Origin: Adiantum capillus-veneris
Lineage: Eukaryota; Streptophyta; Polypodiopsida; Polypodiales; Pteridaceae
Assembly: GCA_014529385.2 (NCBI GenBank)
Contig: CM043969.1
Location: 28,788,946-28,852,945 of the forward strand
DNA length: 64,000 nucleotides
Reading direction: 5' to 3'
Below, piece by piece: positions 22,366 through 32,906 of the stretch. A program made the position numbers and the translations under genes. The first letter of the stretch is position 1; each line of letters starts with the position of its first letter. The notes under the pieces were generated by a model that saw nothing but the letters and a program-made list of their open reading frames with translations, did no database searches and had not been told where the DNA came from.

Positions 22366-23416
22366 CTATGCGAGAGCAATCGCTACCGCCTTGTTGAGAT
22401 TGATTGGATCGAGGACTTCTACATCGAACTTGATATAGTCGTCTAATCCAAAAAGGAATGCCTCTTTGCGTTCATCATCCGACATGCGTAATTGGGTACC
22501 TAGCTGCAAAACACAATTAGAAAAGGACATAACCGGCATACCATTTTGCTTGAGAGCACGCCAATCGTCCTTCAATCATGCAAGGTACTGAGGTGGCATA
22601 AACCGCGCCTTGAGCTTGTCTTGGAAATCAGCCCAACTAAAAGAGAGGGACGTGAAATCGTCGGCTGCCTCTAGGTGCGCGGCTAGCTGTGCCTCTTGCC
22701 ATGCGTGGTACCAATTGATGGCATCACCGGCAAGGTACATAGCTGTCGTCAAAACTTTGCTTTTTCCTGTCTTCTTAGTTGTCGCAAAATAAGCATTAAA
22801 TTGATGCAACCAAGAATGAATAACTGTAGCATCCATCTTACCGTCATACTTACTGAAAGTCAACTTTTCTGTGACTGGATGGTTGGAATCCGCTTTCGTG
22901 GCTTGCGCCACTTGACGAACTCCCACGATCTTTGGGTGGTTCGGTCTTTGAGGCTAGTGCTTGTCGAAGCAATTCTTGAGTGCGTAGCTCTCGTTGAGCT
23001 TCACGCTCGGTCTCCAAAGCCAATCTACGAGCGGTACGATCGGCTTCCAAGGCCGCGTTTCTTGCCGCCTCTTCCGCCTTCCTGAGTTGTTTCCTTTCTT
23101 TGCGTTCGTTGCGCTCGCGTTCTAAAGCAAGTCGATTGTCTTCTTGTTTTGCGGCAAGTCTTGCGATTCTTTTGTCGCGCTCACGGGCTCTTTCGTCGCG
23201 CTCACGTTCCTGAGCAAGGCGATTTGTTTCTTGTCTATCCATCATGGCCATCATCTGCTTGACCATTGCCTCCATAGGGTTTGGTGCACTTGGTGGCGTA
23301 GATGGCGAAGGGGGAGGGTTGAAGAAATCATCTCCGGGTGGGGAAGAGTCTTCGTCGCCTCTCTCATGCTCATCACCTGTATGCGAAGTATCCATTCCGC
23401 TTCGGGTGACGACCAT
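22366..23416 (-). pseudogene. gag: Element G gag N-terminus and core
   Basis: It starts MVVTRSGMDTSHTGDEHERG at 23416. An Arg/Glu-rich coiled coil (residues 50-150) follows, then a frameshift near 22926. The next frame holds the gag core (FSKYDGKMDATVIHSWLHQF, AGDAINWYHAWQEAQ, FQDKLKARFMPP). In-frame stops lie at 22576 and 22363, separated by the segment FLFGLDDYIKFDVEVLDP. All three later pieces are in one frame, so two nonsense changes and one indel separate this from an open gag. The start is supported by matching starts in T units 1 and 2. Confidence 0.8.
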
Positions 23417-23888
23417 GCACTATGATCTTGTGTTCTTAAGCTCGCGAGGAACTTGGGTTCTTGAGGGTCTTGAGGTTCTCGAGGTCCTTGATTCGTGAGA
23501 ATCTTGGGTTCTTGAGGTTCTTGAGTCTTGAGGGTCTTGGGTTCTTGAGGTTTTCTTTCGCTTGCAAATCGCGTTGGAGAAGGATCTTCTCTTCACCCGA
23601 GTTCTACTCCTTTTTGCGGGCGCACCCCTTGGCGGCCTTGCGCTCACACCAAGGTTGCTTTTTCCCACCTCACGTCGATCGGCCGGCCGCTAAGTGCACG
23701 GTTCGCTCTTAATGAGTGAAAAGAGACACAAGGGGAGGCTGGACAAGCCCTTCTTGGGATTCCTGTCACTATTCAACCAAAACACGATTAGGAATCGACA
23801 CGCCCAAGCAAACTTGGGTTCGTGCGACCTCAACAAGCAAAAAAATTCTTGTGGTTCTTTCCTTGAGTAATGCAGAACACTTCCAAAG

Positions 23889-23901
23889 CTCTGATACCAA
23901 T
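23889..23901 (-). other. Primer-binding site of element G
   Basis: On the - strand TTGGTATCAGAGC follows the LTR end TTACA. It is a perfect match to the initiator-Met tRNA primer site as found in element F (TGGTATCAGAGC). Confidence 0.9.
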
Positions 23902-25081
23902 GTAAGGTGCAGCGGAATGAATGTTGTATTTTCTCAAGATTAGTGATCTTTATTGCTCAAGGTTCCTTTTAGTTCTTAGGGAAGGAGAGAGCCTTCCGTC
24001 TTGTGCAGAGTGCTATGATCACGAACAAAGTGAGTGGATATTGTGCGTGCAAGTGAATGAGACTTAGAGAAGGAGAGAGAAGAGATACGACACCCGAGAG
24101 TTTGTAAAACCCTCCTCCGAAGGCCCCACTCTCGTCGGCGAGAGTGGTCTACTTTGATTGCACAAAGGTGTACAATGCGTATGCAATGGACTGATGCAAT
24201 GGGACTATGCCGACGATGACGACGGTGATGACGACGACGACTTGATGGCTGAAATTTGGGATCTTCTAATCGCTGAATTCGGGGTTGTCTTGGTGGCTGA
24301 AAATGACTGTTTTGGCTGCATTTTCTTGGGCTAAAGATGGGGGAACGTCTGCAACCTATCTGGGGCTGATCTGCTACTTTGCTAAAGGCTGGATCCTGCG
24401 TTTTTGACTGCTGAATTGCTGATCCAAAAACGCTGAGATGGCTGATGTTGCTGGCGTTTTTGGCTGATATCTCTACTGCTTTGCTGAGGTTGAAAAACGC
24501 TAGAACTGCATGCTTTTCCAATGCTAGAAACGCTGAAATTGCTGATGTTGCATAGCGTTAGTAAATGCTGAAAACGCTAAGAGCTGAGGGTGGTTGGTCG
24601 CGGGAAAAACGCCAAGGATGGCCTAGGGTTGAAAACGCTAGGGTGTTGAGAGGGGGGGTACTGCTGAGAAGTTGCCTGTTGAGCGGGAAGCTCCTGCTGC
24701 TCTTCTGCCAGAAAGTGCTAACTTGGGTTTGCTTATATATTAACTTAGCAAAATTGCCCTCCCTACTTTTGTTGGAGAGTCACTTAAAAATAATAAGTGA
24801 AAATAACCAAAAATAGGAAAATAGGCTAAATGCATTGGAAAATTCCCCTGACTGAATCTGATGGATTCTGTAGGGAATGCTGATGATCATGCTGTGTGCA
24901 ACCGGAGGATATGCATCTATGCTAAGTGATTGGGCATGCACGGTCTATGAATAGACTCACAAAAGTGCCAGATCACTGTCAATCTAGAGATCACTGCTAA
25001 TCTAGATTGACTGGACTGACTGAACCCTGTTGTGGTGTAGCTTGTCCACGGACACATAGGGTTGGGATGTGTCACGTGACA
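23902..25081 (-). repeat. 5' LTR of element G (1180 bases)
   Basis: It starts on the - strand with the palindrome TGTCACGTGACA at 25081 and ends at 23902 next to the primer site. A TATATA core promoter on the - strand lies near 24735. Word array GCTGAAA/ACGCT at 24240-24660. A short local duplication (ATCACTG..AATCTAGA) lies at 24973-25008 and is absent from the 3' LTR. Confidence 0.9.
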
Positions 25082-25086
25082 GTTGC

Positions 25087-25338
25087 TTTTTCCCACCTCA
25101 CGTCGATTGGCCGGCCGCTAAGTGCACGGTCCGCTCTCAATGAGTGAAAGGAGGCACAAGGGGAGGCTGGACAAGCCCTTCTTTTCTGGGATTCTTGTCA
25201 CTCTTCAAAAACACGATTAGGAATCGACATGCCCAAGTGAACTTGGGTTCGTGCGACCTCAACAAGCAAAAAAAAATCTGTGATTCTTGTGGTTCTTTCC
25301 TTGAGTGATACATAACACTGCCAAAGCTCCGATACTAA
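25087..25338 (-). other. 5' leader and primer site of array T unit 1
   Basis: This is the continuation of 19204 after removal of G. It contains the conserved leader block with GGCCGGCC also seen at 23660-23700 and 37320-37350. The primer site 25326-25338 (TTAGTATCGGAGC on the - strand) carries two changes from the G site. No gene is present. Confidence 0.8.
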
Positions 25339-26101
25339 TGTAAGGTGCAGCGGAATGAATGTTGAACTTTGCTCAAGATGAGTGCTCCGAATTGTGATCA
25401 AGGATTCTTTTTACTTACGGAAGGGAGAGCCTTCCGTTCTTAATGAGAGAGTGCAATGGACACAAACAAAGTGAATGGACATTGTGAATGGAAGTGCATG
25501 AAACTAAGAGATAGAGAAGAGAATACGACACCAGAGACGTAACACCCTCCTCCAAGGGCCCCACTCTCTATGGCGAGAGTGGTCTACTTATGATTGCACA
25601 AATCTCTACAATGCTTGGACTTGCCGACGATGTCGACGGCGGTGAGGAGGATGACGAGACGGGCTGAAATCTGAAAATGCTAATGGTTGAAATTTGCAAA
25701 TCTTTATTTGCTGAATTCTAACTCTATGTTGGTGACGATGTCGATGGCGATGCGACGACGACGCGCTGAAATCGCAGATGCTGAGATCGTCGTTTCCCGG
25801 GTTGAAACTGCAAACTTCGCGAGATCTAACCGTGCGGCGAAGATCTGCTGCGGGAAGGTGAGATCTGCGAGGTTCGGGACTTCTTTTGCGGGTTCTAAGT
25901 GCTGAAAACTGAAAACGCTGGTCTATGGGCTGATTCTGTCGCGAAGATCTGCAAAAACGCTCAGGTGTCTTGCAGATGCAAAAACGCTAGGGCTGAAAAT
26001 GATCTTGCGGGGAAATCTGCTATCTGCTGAGGGAATTTGCTAACGCTGGGCTGATCTGCTGTTCTTGTGATCGTCGAGGCTGATCTGCCATGCAAACACT
26101 T
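25339..26101 (-). repeat. LTR 2 of array T, left part
   Basis: It matches LTR 1 from its end up to GCCATGCAAACAC (LTR 1 at 17041), where element H begins. The LTR resumes at 35546 without about 120 bases, so part of it was lost on the right of H. Confidence 0.82.
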
Positions 26102-26623
26102 TGTAACAAACTGCTGACATGTCAAAGCCTAAAGAATGGAGCCAATTTACAAATGCTGGCCGAAGGGCCTAAACCCTAAGAAGAACAAGTAACAAAAGAA
26201 GTCCTACCAACTTATGGGGACCCCGTCCGATGGGGCCCAAGTGACATAAAGGATTAAAATAAAGCAGAACCCGCACACACACGCAAAAAAAAAAAGATGA
26301 CGTGGCAGATTTTTGAAAATTGCACTGACATGATGACGTGACAGGCTGTACGGATTTCCGCGTTTTGCGTTGGTTGATGATGTGGCAGGACGGATTTCCG
26401 TGATTTACGTTGGCAGCTTTTTGGCTTTGCTTTTGGACCGGAAGCTTTTGAGTTTTGAAGGCTTTTCACTGTAATTGCTTTTTAGGCCAAGGGCCTTTAA
26501 ATATGAGGTTAGGGCTCATTCTCTGGCATGCTTCCTGGAGAAGGTGCAGAGTCTAGAGTACCGGCTTGTACTGTGTTGATGTAATATAAAGAAATACCGA
26601 AACGGGCGCCAAGGTTTGGGGCC

Positions 26624-28137
26624 TGTAACTAACTCAGACTTTGTAAATAATTAATTTATTTACGAGAAAAGAATTATCTAATTAGTTGTGTGCACACCAG
26701 AATAGACCTAGCAGTTCTAAGGTCTCTGGTGAGCCTAAATGCGGGCTGGAACACCTCAGAGGGACCTTAGCAGAAATTACCCTGAAGCCCTAGTGATTGG
26801 GAAATCGGGTCTTCAGAAAGGGGTAAGCAGTAGCCTCAGATTTTAGGCTCAGAAAAATACGCGCGTCAGTACAAGCACATGAATGAGATGGGGTCCTTAG
26901 AACAGTGACCCTAAGGCAAATAAAGCTAATAAAGCCTTAGGGTAAGTTTCGTTAAATTAAATTTAACGGTCCGTGCCCGAGCGGGCGGCCGGACAAGTGT
27001 GAACAGGTAAAGGCGGTGCAGTGTCCGTGCGGCATTGCGCCGGCAGACCTTTGGTGTTCTCATAAAAGAATCATTGGTAGCAGTTGTTAGTTAGTTGCAC
27101 ATTTTTTATTATTAATGAGCTAGAAGTTTTAAAGTCAAAAGTTGAATGGTTTTTAAGTTTTTAAAGTAAGTGTGCCAAGTGGCACACTTACCAATGCAAA
27201 CTAACTCTCTCTCACTCTCACTCTTACCCTCTCTCTCTTCCTAGCGCCCCCTCTCCCTGATGGCTATTTAGGAGCCCCCCCTCCCCCATTTTCAGGGTTG
27301 GCAGTGCACCTACCCCCCCTAATGTGAGCGTGCTCTACGCGGTGGAGCCCTCCATTGAAGCTTGAGAGCAGCCCCTTGCGACATATGTGGTAGCCTTGTG
27401 CTCCCATTGTCAAGAACAAGGGATCTCACAGTCATAGACACCTTCTGGTGAAGTTTCATCGCGAGAAGCTGCCGTAGACACTCTCTTAGCAGAGTGCGGC
27501 TGCTGTAATTCTCTGTTTTCAGCCCCTAATCACCTCGATTAGGGCTGTTTTCAGCAAATCAGCCATAGAAATTCTCTTCTCTTTCCTTATCCTAAGTCTA
27601 CACCAAGTTTGGCGCGATTCCATCGCGAAGAAGACCTTTGTTTCGGCGTAGGGGTGTGCACAGGTAAGAATTTCAGGTTATGTACAGAAAATTACAGCAA
27701 GCATGTGCGTGTGCATTTTGCTTGTTTCTCTTTTGTGTTCGATGCATGAATGAATGAGCATGAAGGCAACACATAACGGAATATGGACTCTCCTCTGTGA
27801 GAGCTTCCGATGAGCTGTTTTGGAAGATAGACTCTCTTTTTGAGAGCTTCCAACCAGTCTCGCAGAAGATGGGAAATCCCCTAAGCAGAAAGAAAGTGGA
27901 AACACTTTCTCAGTCAGTAGTCAGAACAGAACAGAAGAAAGAATAGAGGACGGGCGTATGCCCCGTTCCTGTGCTTGTAAAGATTCTCCCTTAGTAATAA
28001 AGATATTCTCTTTATGGGGGGGGACCAGCCCATCTTCTGGTCCCCAATGGAGTGTCAAGTTTTCTCTCTTCCTTTAATTCTCTTGAGTATTTGAAGTGCA
28101 ATTAAACGTCAGTTTACGCTTCCGTATTTTTGTGACA
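26624..28137 (+). repeat. 5' LTR of element F (1514 bases)
   Basis: It runs from TGTAACTAACTCAG to CCGTATTTTTGTGACA and is followed by the primer site. It contains GTGCCAAGTGGCAC near 27172-27187 and CT-rich tracts at 27205-27240. The ORF-like stretches inside (for example on the - strand at 27678-27905) recur in every LTR copy but have no known domain. Confidence 0.93.
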
Positions 28138-28138
28138 G

Positions 28139-28150
28139 TGGTATCAGAGC
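28139..28150 (+). other. Primer-binding site of element F
   Basis: TGGTATCAGAGC lies one base after the LTR end. It is complementary to the 3' end of initiator methionine tRNA. Confidence 0.95.
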
Positions 28151-28203
28151 AAGGTCCTCTCTCTCTTCTTGAAGGGATTAACGACTCTTGGCAGACTGCA
28201 GAA

Positions 28204-30268
28204 ATGGGAGGACGCGAGATAGAGTTATCTCTCCTTCAACAACAGGTGGAAGAGTTGCAGAAAGCTCTCTCCCATCCAGAAGTCCAAAAGATTCTCCATA
28301 CTCTTGAAAAAGGGAAGGAGAAAATGCCGATGGGGTCGGGAGAAATCCCGCAGAACCCAAAGGCGCCACAACCAAGAAAAGATCCTTTGATTGGAACTTC
28401 CCGCATGCACGAGAGGCAGAAGAAATCTCCAGAACGTCATGTGCGGTTTAATCCAAAAGTTCAAGAGCAGGATCCCCCTGATTCCCCTCAGTTCTCTTTC
28501 ATGAAGGATCTGGAAGACATAGTTTCTCTGGAAGACATGTTTCTCGACGATCCGTCGCAGCAAGAAGTACATTCAAGGGAAAGGACTCCTGTCCCCAAGG
28601 AGTCTAAGCATCGAAAGAAGGAGCACCATAAGAAGAAGCACCACAGGCAGAAAACATTCAAGTCGGGAGATAAAGATGTGAAATTCGACACCTACAATGG
28701 ACGGCGTGATAATGACAAAGCTTTGGCTTTCATCCGCCAATTTGAAGTTGCATTTGCTGAAGGGAATTTTAAAGAAAGATCCAAGCTTCGCCATGTTAGT
28801 TTGTACCTGAAAGGCACCGCCAGCAATTGGTGGTTAACCCTTATCCTGGAAGATCGCAAACCCCAAGATTGGACCGCTTTCAAGAAGGAGTTCTACGCAC
28901 AGTTCCTTCCTCCAGACTATGAGGAAGAGGTAAAGAAAGAATGGGATCGACTTTCACTGTCAGAGAACGAAACTGTTCCACGCTATGGATAGGTTTTGGG
29001 ACGTTCTCTTGAAAGTCACTCCATTCAAGAAGATTGACGATTCGGAGAAGATGCGCAAGTTTGAAGCAGGTTTGCATGAAGCCTTGCAAAAGGCTAGGAA
29101 GCTTTACCCTCGAGGTAACTTGCAGATACTTATGGAATCAGCCCGCATAGCTGATGGAATACATGACAAGGGTACTCCCAGGAAGATGGAGCAAAGCACT
29201 TACCATGCTAAGCAGAAGGCTCTCCATGAGCAGCCTACCTCTCTTACTTCTTCTCAAAAGAAGAAAAGAACCGCCTCCGAAGCAGAAGCAAAGCCAAATC
29301 AGCCCAAGAAAGGGAGATATCTCTCTCCTGCTGAGTTGCGAAAATACATTAGTGAAGGAAGATGCTTCAAGTGCGGACAAGTTGGTCATATGAAGGGTGA
29401 CTGTCCTACCAAACCTCCACAACCACCCTCTTCCAATGCAGTCCCAGATGTACAGGGAAATACAACCAAGGATGGAAAAGAAAGAGCTCTTCTCAAAGCA
29501 TGGGGTAGTATCAACAACCAGCGGGCTCTTATTTTGTTTGACCCTGGTAGCACAGACAACTTCATCTCTACCAAGCTAGTTGACGACCTGAACCTGCAGC
29601 CCAATCGTTTCGGAGTCTCTATTCAAGCGCAATCTGCTTTCAAAGGGCAGAACTCAAACTCTACTCCAATCATAGGGAAGTTGAATCTAAAGGTCGACGA
29701 CTACAAGGATCAAGAGTCTTTCTTACTAGCTTCACTTGAAGGATGCGATGTTATCTTGGGAATGCCTTGGCACTACAAGATGCATCCCATTCTTGACTAT
29801 GTTCAGAAAACCTTATCTTTTGCTCATAAAGGAAAGGAGTATCTTGTACTTGCAGATGCAGGTGATTGGCGTATTCCTATCGCCAACCACATTGCCATCA
29901 AGAAAGAAATGAAAAAGTGTGTTTCAGCGTACTTGATTTTTGCAAGAGAGAGAGATGTGTCTGTTTCACAACTTTCTTCCTCTTTAGAGCAAAAAAGACT
30001 TAAGTTAATAGAAAGATATAAAGATTGTTTTGCAGATGAACTTCCAAATGAACTCCCACCTTCGCGACCTGAGGATCATACCATTGATTTGATCCCAGGA
30101 AGTTCTCCTCCAAATCAGCCCCCTTATCGAGTTAGTCTAATGCAGCAAGAGGAAATTCTCAAGCAGGTTAACGAACTTTTGGAGAAGGGCTTAATAAGGC
30201 CTAGTACCTCTCCATATTGTTCACCTGTCTTGCTAGTTCATATTGGAGAAGGGCTTAATAAGGCCTAG
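28204..30268 (+). pseudogene. gag-pro: Element F gag and protease (frameshift near 28985)
   Basis: I choose the start MGGREIEL at 28204; an earlier in-frame codon lies in the leader. A Leu/Gln coiled coil and a Lys/His-rich linker precede the gag core (VKFDTYNGRRDNDKALAFI, ASNWWLTLILEDRKPQDW). Near 28985 two bases appear to be missing (RY-MDRFWDVLL). The second frame runs through residues EAGLHEALQKARK, a zinc knuckle (CFKCGQVGHMKGDC) and the protease (FDPGSTDNFIS, EGCDVILGMPWH). It ends in the start of reverse transcriptase (PSTSPYCSPVLLV), where a 64-base duplication shifts the frame. The protease has D-P-G, as in element C. Confidence 0.88.
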
Positions 30269-30308
30269 TACTTCTCCATATTGTTCACCTGTCTTGCTAG
30301 TACAGAAA
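30181..30308 (+). repeat. 64-base tandem duplication in element F pol
   Basis: The block beginning GGAGAAGGGCTTAATAAGG occurs at 30181 and again at 30245. About 60 bases match with one substitution (TACCTCT against TACTTCT), with a few filler bases between copies. As 64 is not a multiple of three, the polyprotein frame is broken between protease and reverse transcriptase. Confidence 0.93.
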
Positions 30309-32894
30309 AAGGATGGCACATTCCGCATGTGCATAGACTATAGATCTCTAAACAAGATCACAATCAAGAATCGATTTCCAATCCCTCGGATTGACGACAT
30401 TCTTGACAAGTTACAAGGAGCAAGTGTCTTTAGTCGTATAGACTTGAAGAGCGGTTATCATCAAATCCGCATAGCTCCTCAGGATGTGCATAAGACTTCA
30501 TTTAGAACAACCTTCGGGTTGTATGAATTCTTAGTGATGCCTTTTGGACTCACTAATGCACCAGCTACATTCAACAGAATGATGGATAGAATCTTCTACT
30601 CATATAGAAGTTTTACAGGCGTTTTCTTTGATGACGTCTTAATCTTCTCAGAGACGGAAGACGAACACTATAAGCATCTCGCCTTAGTGTTTGAAGAATT
30701 ACGCAAACACAAATTATTTGTGAATGCTAAGAAGAGTGAGTTCTTTCTAAAAGAAATCCACTATTTGGGCCATATAGTATCTCACAACCAGGTGAGAATG
30801 GACCCTGATAAGATTCAAGCAGTTGTAGAATGGCCTACGCCAACTACAGTACATGATGTACGAAGTTTCCTTGGCCTCTGTTCTTATTATCGGCGTTTCA
30901 TTCGAGCTTTTGCCGCGATAGCAGGTCCCCTCCATGACCTGACAAAGAAGCGGATTCCATTCCATTGGGGGTCTGGACAAAAACAAGCTTTCGAAAAGCT
31001 TAAGTATCTACTCAGTCACGGACCCGTTCTTACCATCCCTGATCTTCGCAAACCTTTCGAGGTATACTGCGATGCATCTGGAGATTGTGTAGGAGCAGTT
31101 CTGAACCAAGAGGGTCACGCGATAGCCTATGAAAGTCGGCGCCTTAAAGATGCAGAGTTGCATGCCTCCATATACGAAAAAGAGCTACTGGCAGTAATTC
31201 ATGCTCTTTCCATTTGGAAACACTATCTATTAGGAGCTGATTTTATTATCAAGACAGATCATCAAAGTCTTCGCTACTTTCTCACACAGAGAAAGTTATC
31301 AGAAAAGCAGATGAGATGGGCCAACTTTCTTTCAATGTTTCATTTTCAGATTTTACACACTTCTGGAACAAAGAATGCAGTTGCAGATGCTCTCTCCAGG
31401 CGTCCAAAGATCAATGCACTAACAACAATTTATCATGAGGAACTAGAATCTCTCAGCGAGATGTATCCTCAAGATCCAGACTTCGCCACAATTTGGGCAG
31501 ATCTTCAAGCTGGTCACTCAAAGCCACCTTATTCTATCAGGGATAATACACTCTATCGTCAACAAGCAATATGCATAGCTCAGCCTTTACGACAAAAGGT
31601 GATGGATGAAGCACATAATTCTCCTTATGCCGGGCATCGGGGAATTGCTTCCACCACTAGTGCACTCGAAAGATATTTCTTTTGGCCAACACTCCGTGCG
31701 GACATTGAAAAACATGTACGTGAGTGTTTAGTATGCCAAAAAGTGAAATATGACAGACATAAAGTTTATGGCAAGCTTCAGCCGCTCCCTGTGCCTAACA
31801 CGCCATGGGAAAGTATTGCCATGGATTTTATTACGGATCTTCCTAGATCCAAGAATGGAAATGATGCAATCTGGACTATCGTAGACAGATTCAGTAAGCA
31901 AGCTCATTTTCTTCCAGTAAAGAAGACGATCAAAGCTGATCACATGGCTAGAATATTTCTAGCTCAGATTTTTAAACACCATGGATTGCCAAAGACTATT
32001 GTCAGCGATAGAGATCCCCGCATGACTAGTCTATTTTGGCAGGCATTGTTTGAAAACTTGGGAACTAAGCTTGATTTTTCATTAGCTTATCATCCTCAAA
32101 CAGATGGTCAAAGCGAAATCGCTAATGCCACTGTTTTAGATCTCCTCAAGTGCTATGTTTCGGAACGACAATCCGAATGGGAACAGTACTTACCAATAGT
32201 TGAGTTTGCGTATAATAATAACATACATTCCTCAACTGGTAAAGCCTCTTTCGAAATTATTTATGGGAAGCCACTCTTACTTCCTATTATGGTGACCAAA
32301 GAAAACATCTTCGCCGCAGATGAATTTCTGCGCAATATTGATATTGCCCATCAACAAGTAAAGCAAGCGATTCTTCGAACTCAAGAGCAACAGAAGAGAA
32401 AAGCAGACAAGCACAGAAGGAATCTCAATCTTGAAAAAGGACAATATGTCCTGCTTCGGTTTGAGAAAGCTAGATTGAAAAAGCGGGTCGGCAAAGGGAA
32501 AGTTGTCAAACTTTCCCATAGATTCTACGGCCCTTTCAAAATTACAGATAAAGTCAATGATGTGACTTTCAGATTGGATTTGCCTTCTCACTGGCGCATC
32601 CACAATGCTTTTCATGTCAGTCTCCTCCGACCATATGTTGGACCTCCTCCAGTGGCGCCCGTACAAGAAGATTCTCCAGAAGTCGAAGAGACTGAGGAAA
32701 TCCTTCAACCTGAACAGATAATACACCACTCGGAGAGACAACTCAAGTCGGGGAGTCTACATCGAAAGTATTTAGTCAAGTTTAAGAATTACACTCCTTT
32801 AGATGCAAAGTGGATGACTGAGTCCGATCTCAAGGACTACCCTGACATCTTGCACAGTTATGTTGACGCTCTACAGTTGAGGTCAACTGTTTAG
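30243..32894 (+). CDS. pol: Element F pol: reverse transcriptase, RNase H, integrase, chromodomain
   Basis: The frame is open for 883 codons. Reverse transcriptase: IDLKSGYHQI at 67-76, FGLTNAPATF at 101-110, active site FFDD at 128-131. RNase H carboxylates: Asp277 (YCDASG), Glu313 (YEKELLAV), Asp339 (KTDHQSL), Asp382 (VADALSR). Integrase: zinc-binding His458, His465, Cys495, Cys498; catalytic Asp528 (AMDFITD), Asp589 (VSDRDPR), Glu625 (GQSEIAN). The C-terminal 60 residues form a chromodomain (YLVKFKNYTPLDAKWMTESD), which in chromoviruses directs insertion to marked chromatin. The product stops 2 bases before the polypurine tract region. No catalytic residue is missing. Its own start Met lies in the duplicated block and is unlikely to be used; the product was part of a gag-pol polyprotein. 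Confidence 0.94.
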   Translation: MEKGLIRPSTSPYCSPVLLVQKKDGTFRMCIDYRSLNKITIKNRFPIPRIDDILDKLQGASVFSRIDLKSGYHQIRIAPQDVHKTSFRTTFGLYEFLVMPFGLTNAPATFNRMMDRIFYSYRSFTGVFFDDVLIFSETEDEHYKHLALVFEELRKHKLFVNAKKSEFFLKEIHYLGHIVSHNQVRMDPDKIQAVVEWPTPTTVHDVRSFLGLCSYYRRFIRAFAAIAGPLHDLTKKRIPFHWGSGQKQAFEKLKYLLSHGPVLTIPDLRKPFEVYCDASGDCVGAVLNQEGHAIAYESRRLKDAELHASIYEKELLAVIHALSIWKHYLLGADFIIKTDHQSLRYFLTQRKLSEKQMRWANFLSMFHFQILHTSGTKNAVADALSRRPKINALTTIYHEELESLSEMYPQDPDFATIWADLQAGHSKPPYSIRDNTLYRQQAICIAQPLRQKVMDEAHNSPYAGHRGIASTTSALERYFFWPTLRADIEKHVRECLVCQKVKYDRHKVYGKLQPLPVPNTPWESIAMDFITDLPRSKNGNDAIWTIVDRFSKQAHFLPVKKTIKADHMARIFLAQIFKHHGLPKTIVSDRDPRMTSLFWQALFENLGTKLDFSLAYHPQTDGQSEIANATVLDLLKCYVSERQSEWEQYLPIVEFAYNNNIHSSTGKASFEIIYGKPLLLPIMVTKENIFAADEFLRNIDIAHQQVKQAILRTQEQQKRKADKHRRNLNLEKGQYVLLRFEKARLKKRVGKGKVVKLSHRFYGPFKITDKVNDVTFRLDLPSHWRIHNAFHVSLLRPYVGPPPVAPVQEDSPEVEETEEILQPEQIIHHSERQLKSGSLHRKYLVKFKNYTPLDAKWMTESDLKDYPDILHSYVDALQLRSTV

Positions 32895-32896
32895 AA

Positions 32897-32906
32897 CAAA
32901 GAGGGA
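32897..32906 (+). other. Polypurine tract of element F
   Basis: CAAAGAGGGA directly precedes the 3' LTR start TGTAACTAAGTCAG. Confidence 0.85.

Larger units (their letters stand above)
19205..25081 (-). mobile_element. Element G: gag-protease-X-chromodomain-like non-autonomous LTR element
   Basis: This is a complete element: 3' LTR 19205-20362, internal 20363-23901, 5' LTR 23902-25081, and a perfect target duplication GTTGC (19200-19204 and 25082-25086). It lies inside the 5' leader of array T unit 1 and shares LTR, leader and C-terminal coding sequence with T. It has gag, zinc knuckle and protease but no reverse transcriptase, RNase H or integrase. It must have moved with enzymes from another element. 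G is the long form; T units are internally deleted relatives. Confidence 0.9.

Noticed and set aside
27678-27905. A 75-codon ORF found in all F-family LTRs (also 3655-3882 and 33956-34144)
   Set aside because: Its persistence follows from LTR identity. The copy at 34144 is shortened by a deletion with no sign of frame preservation.
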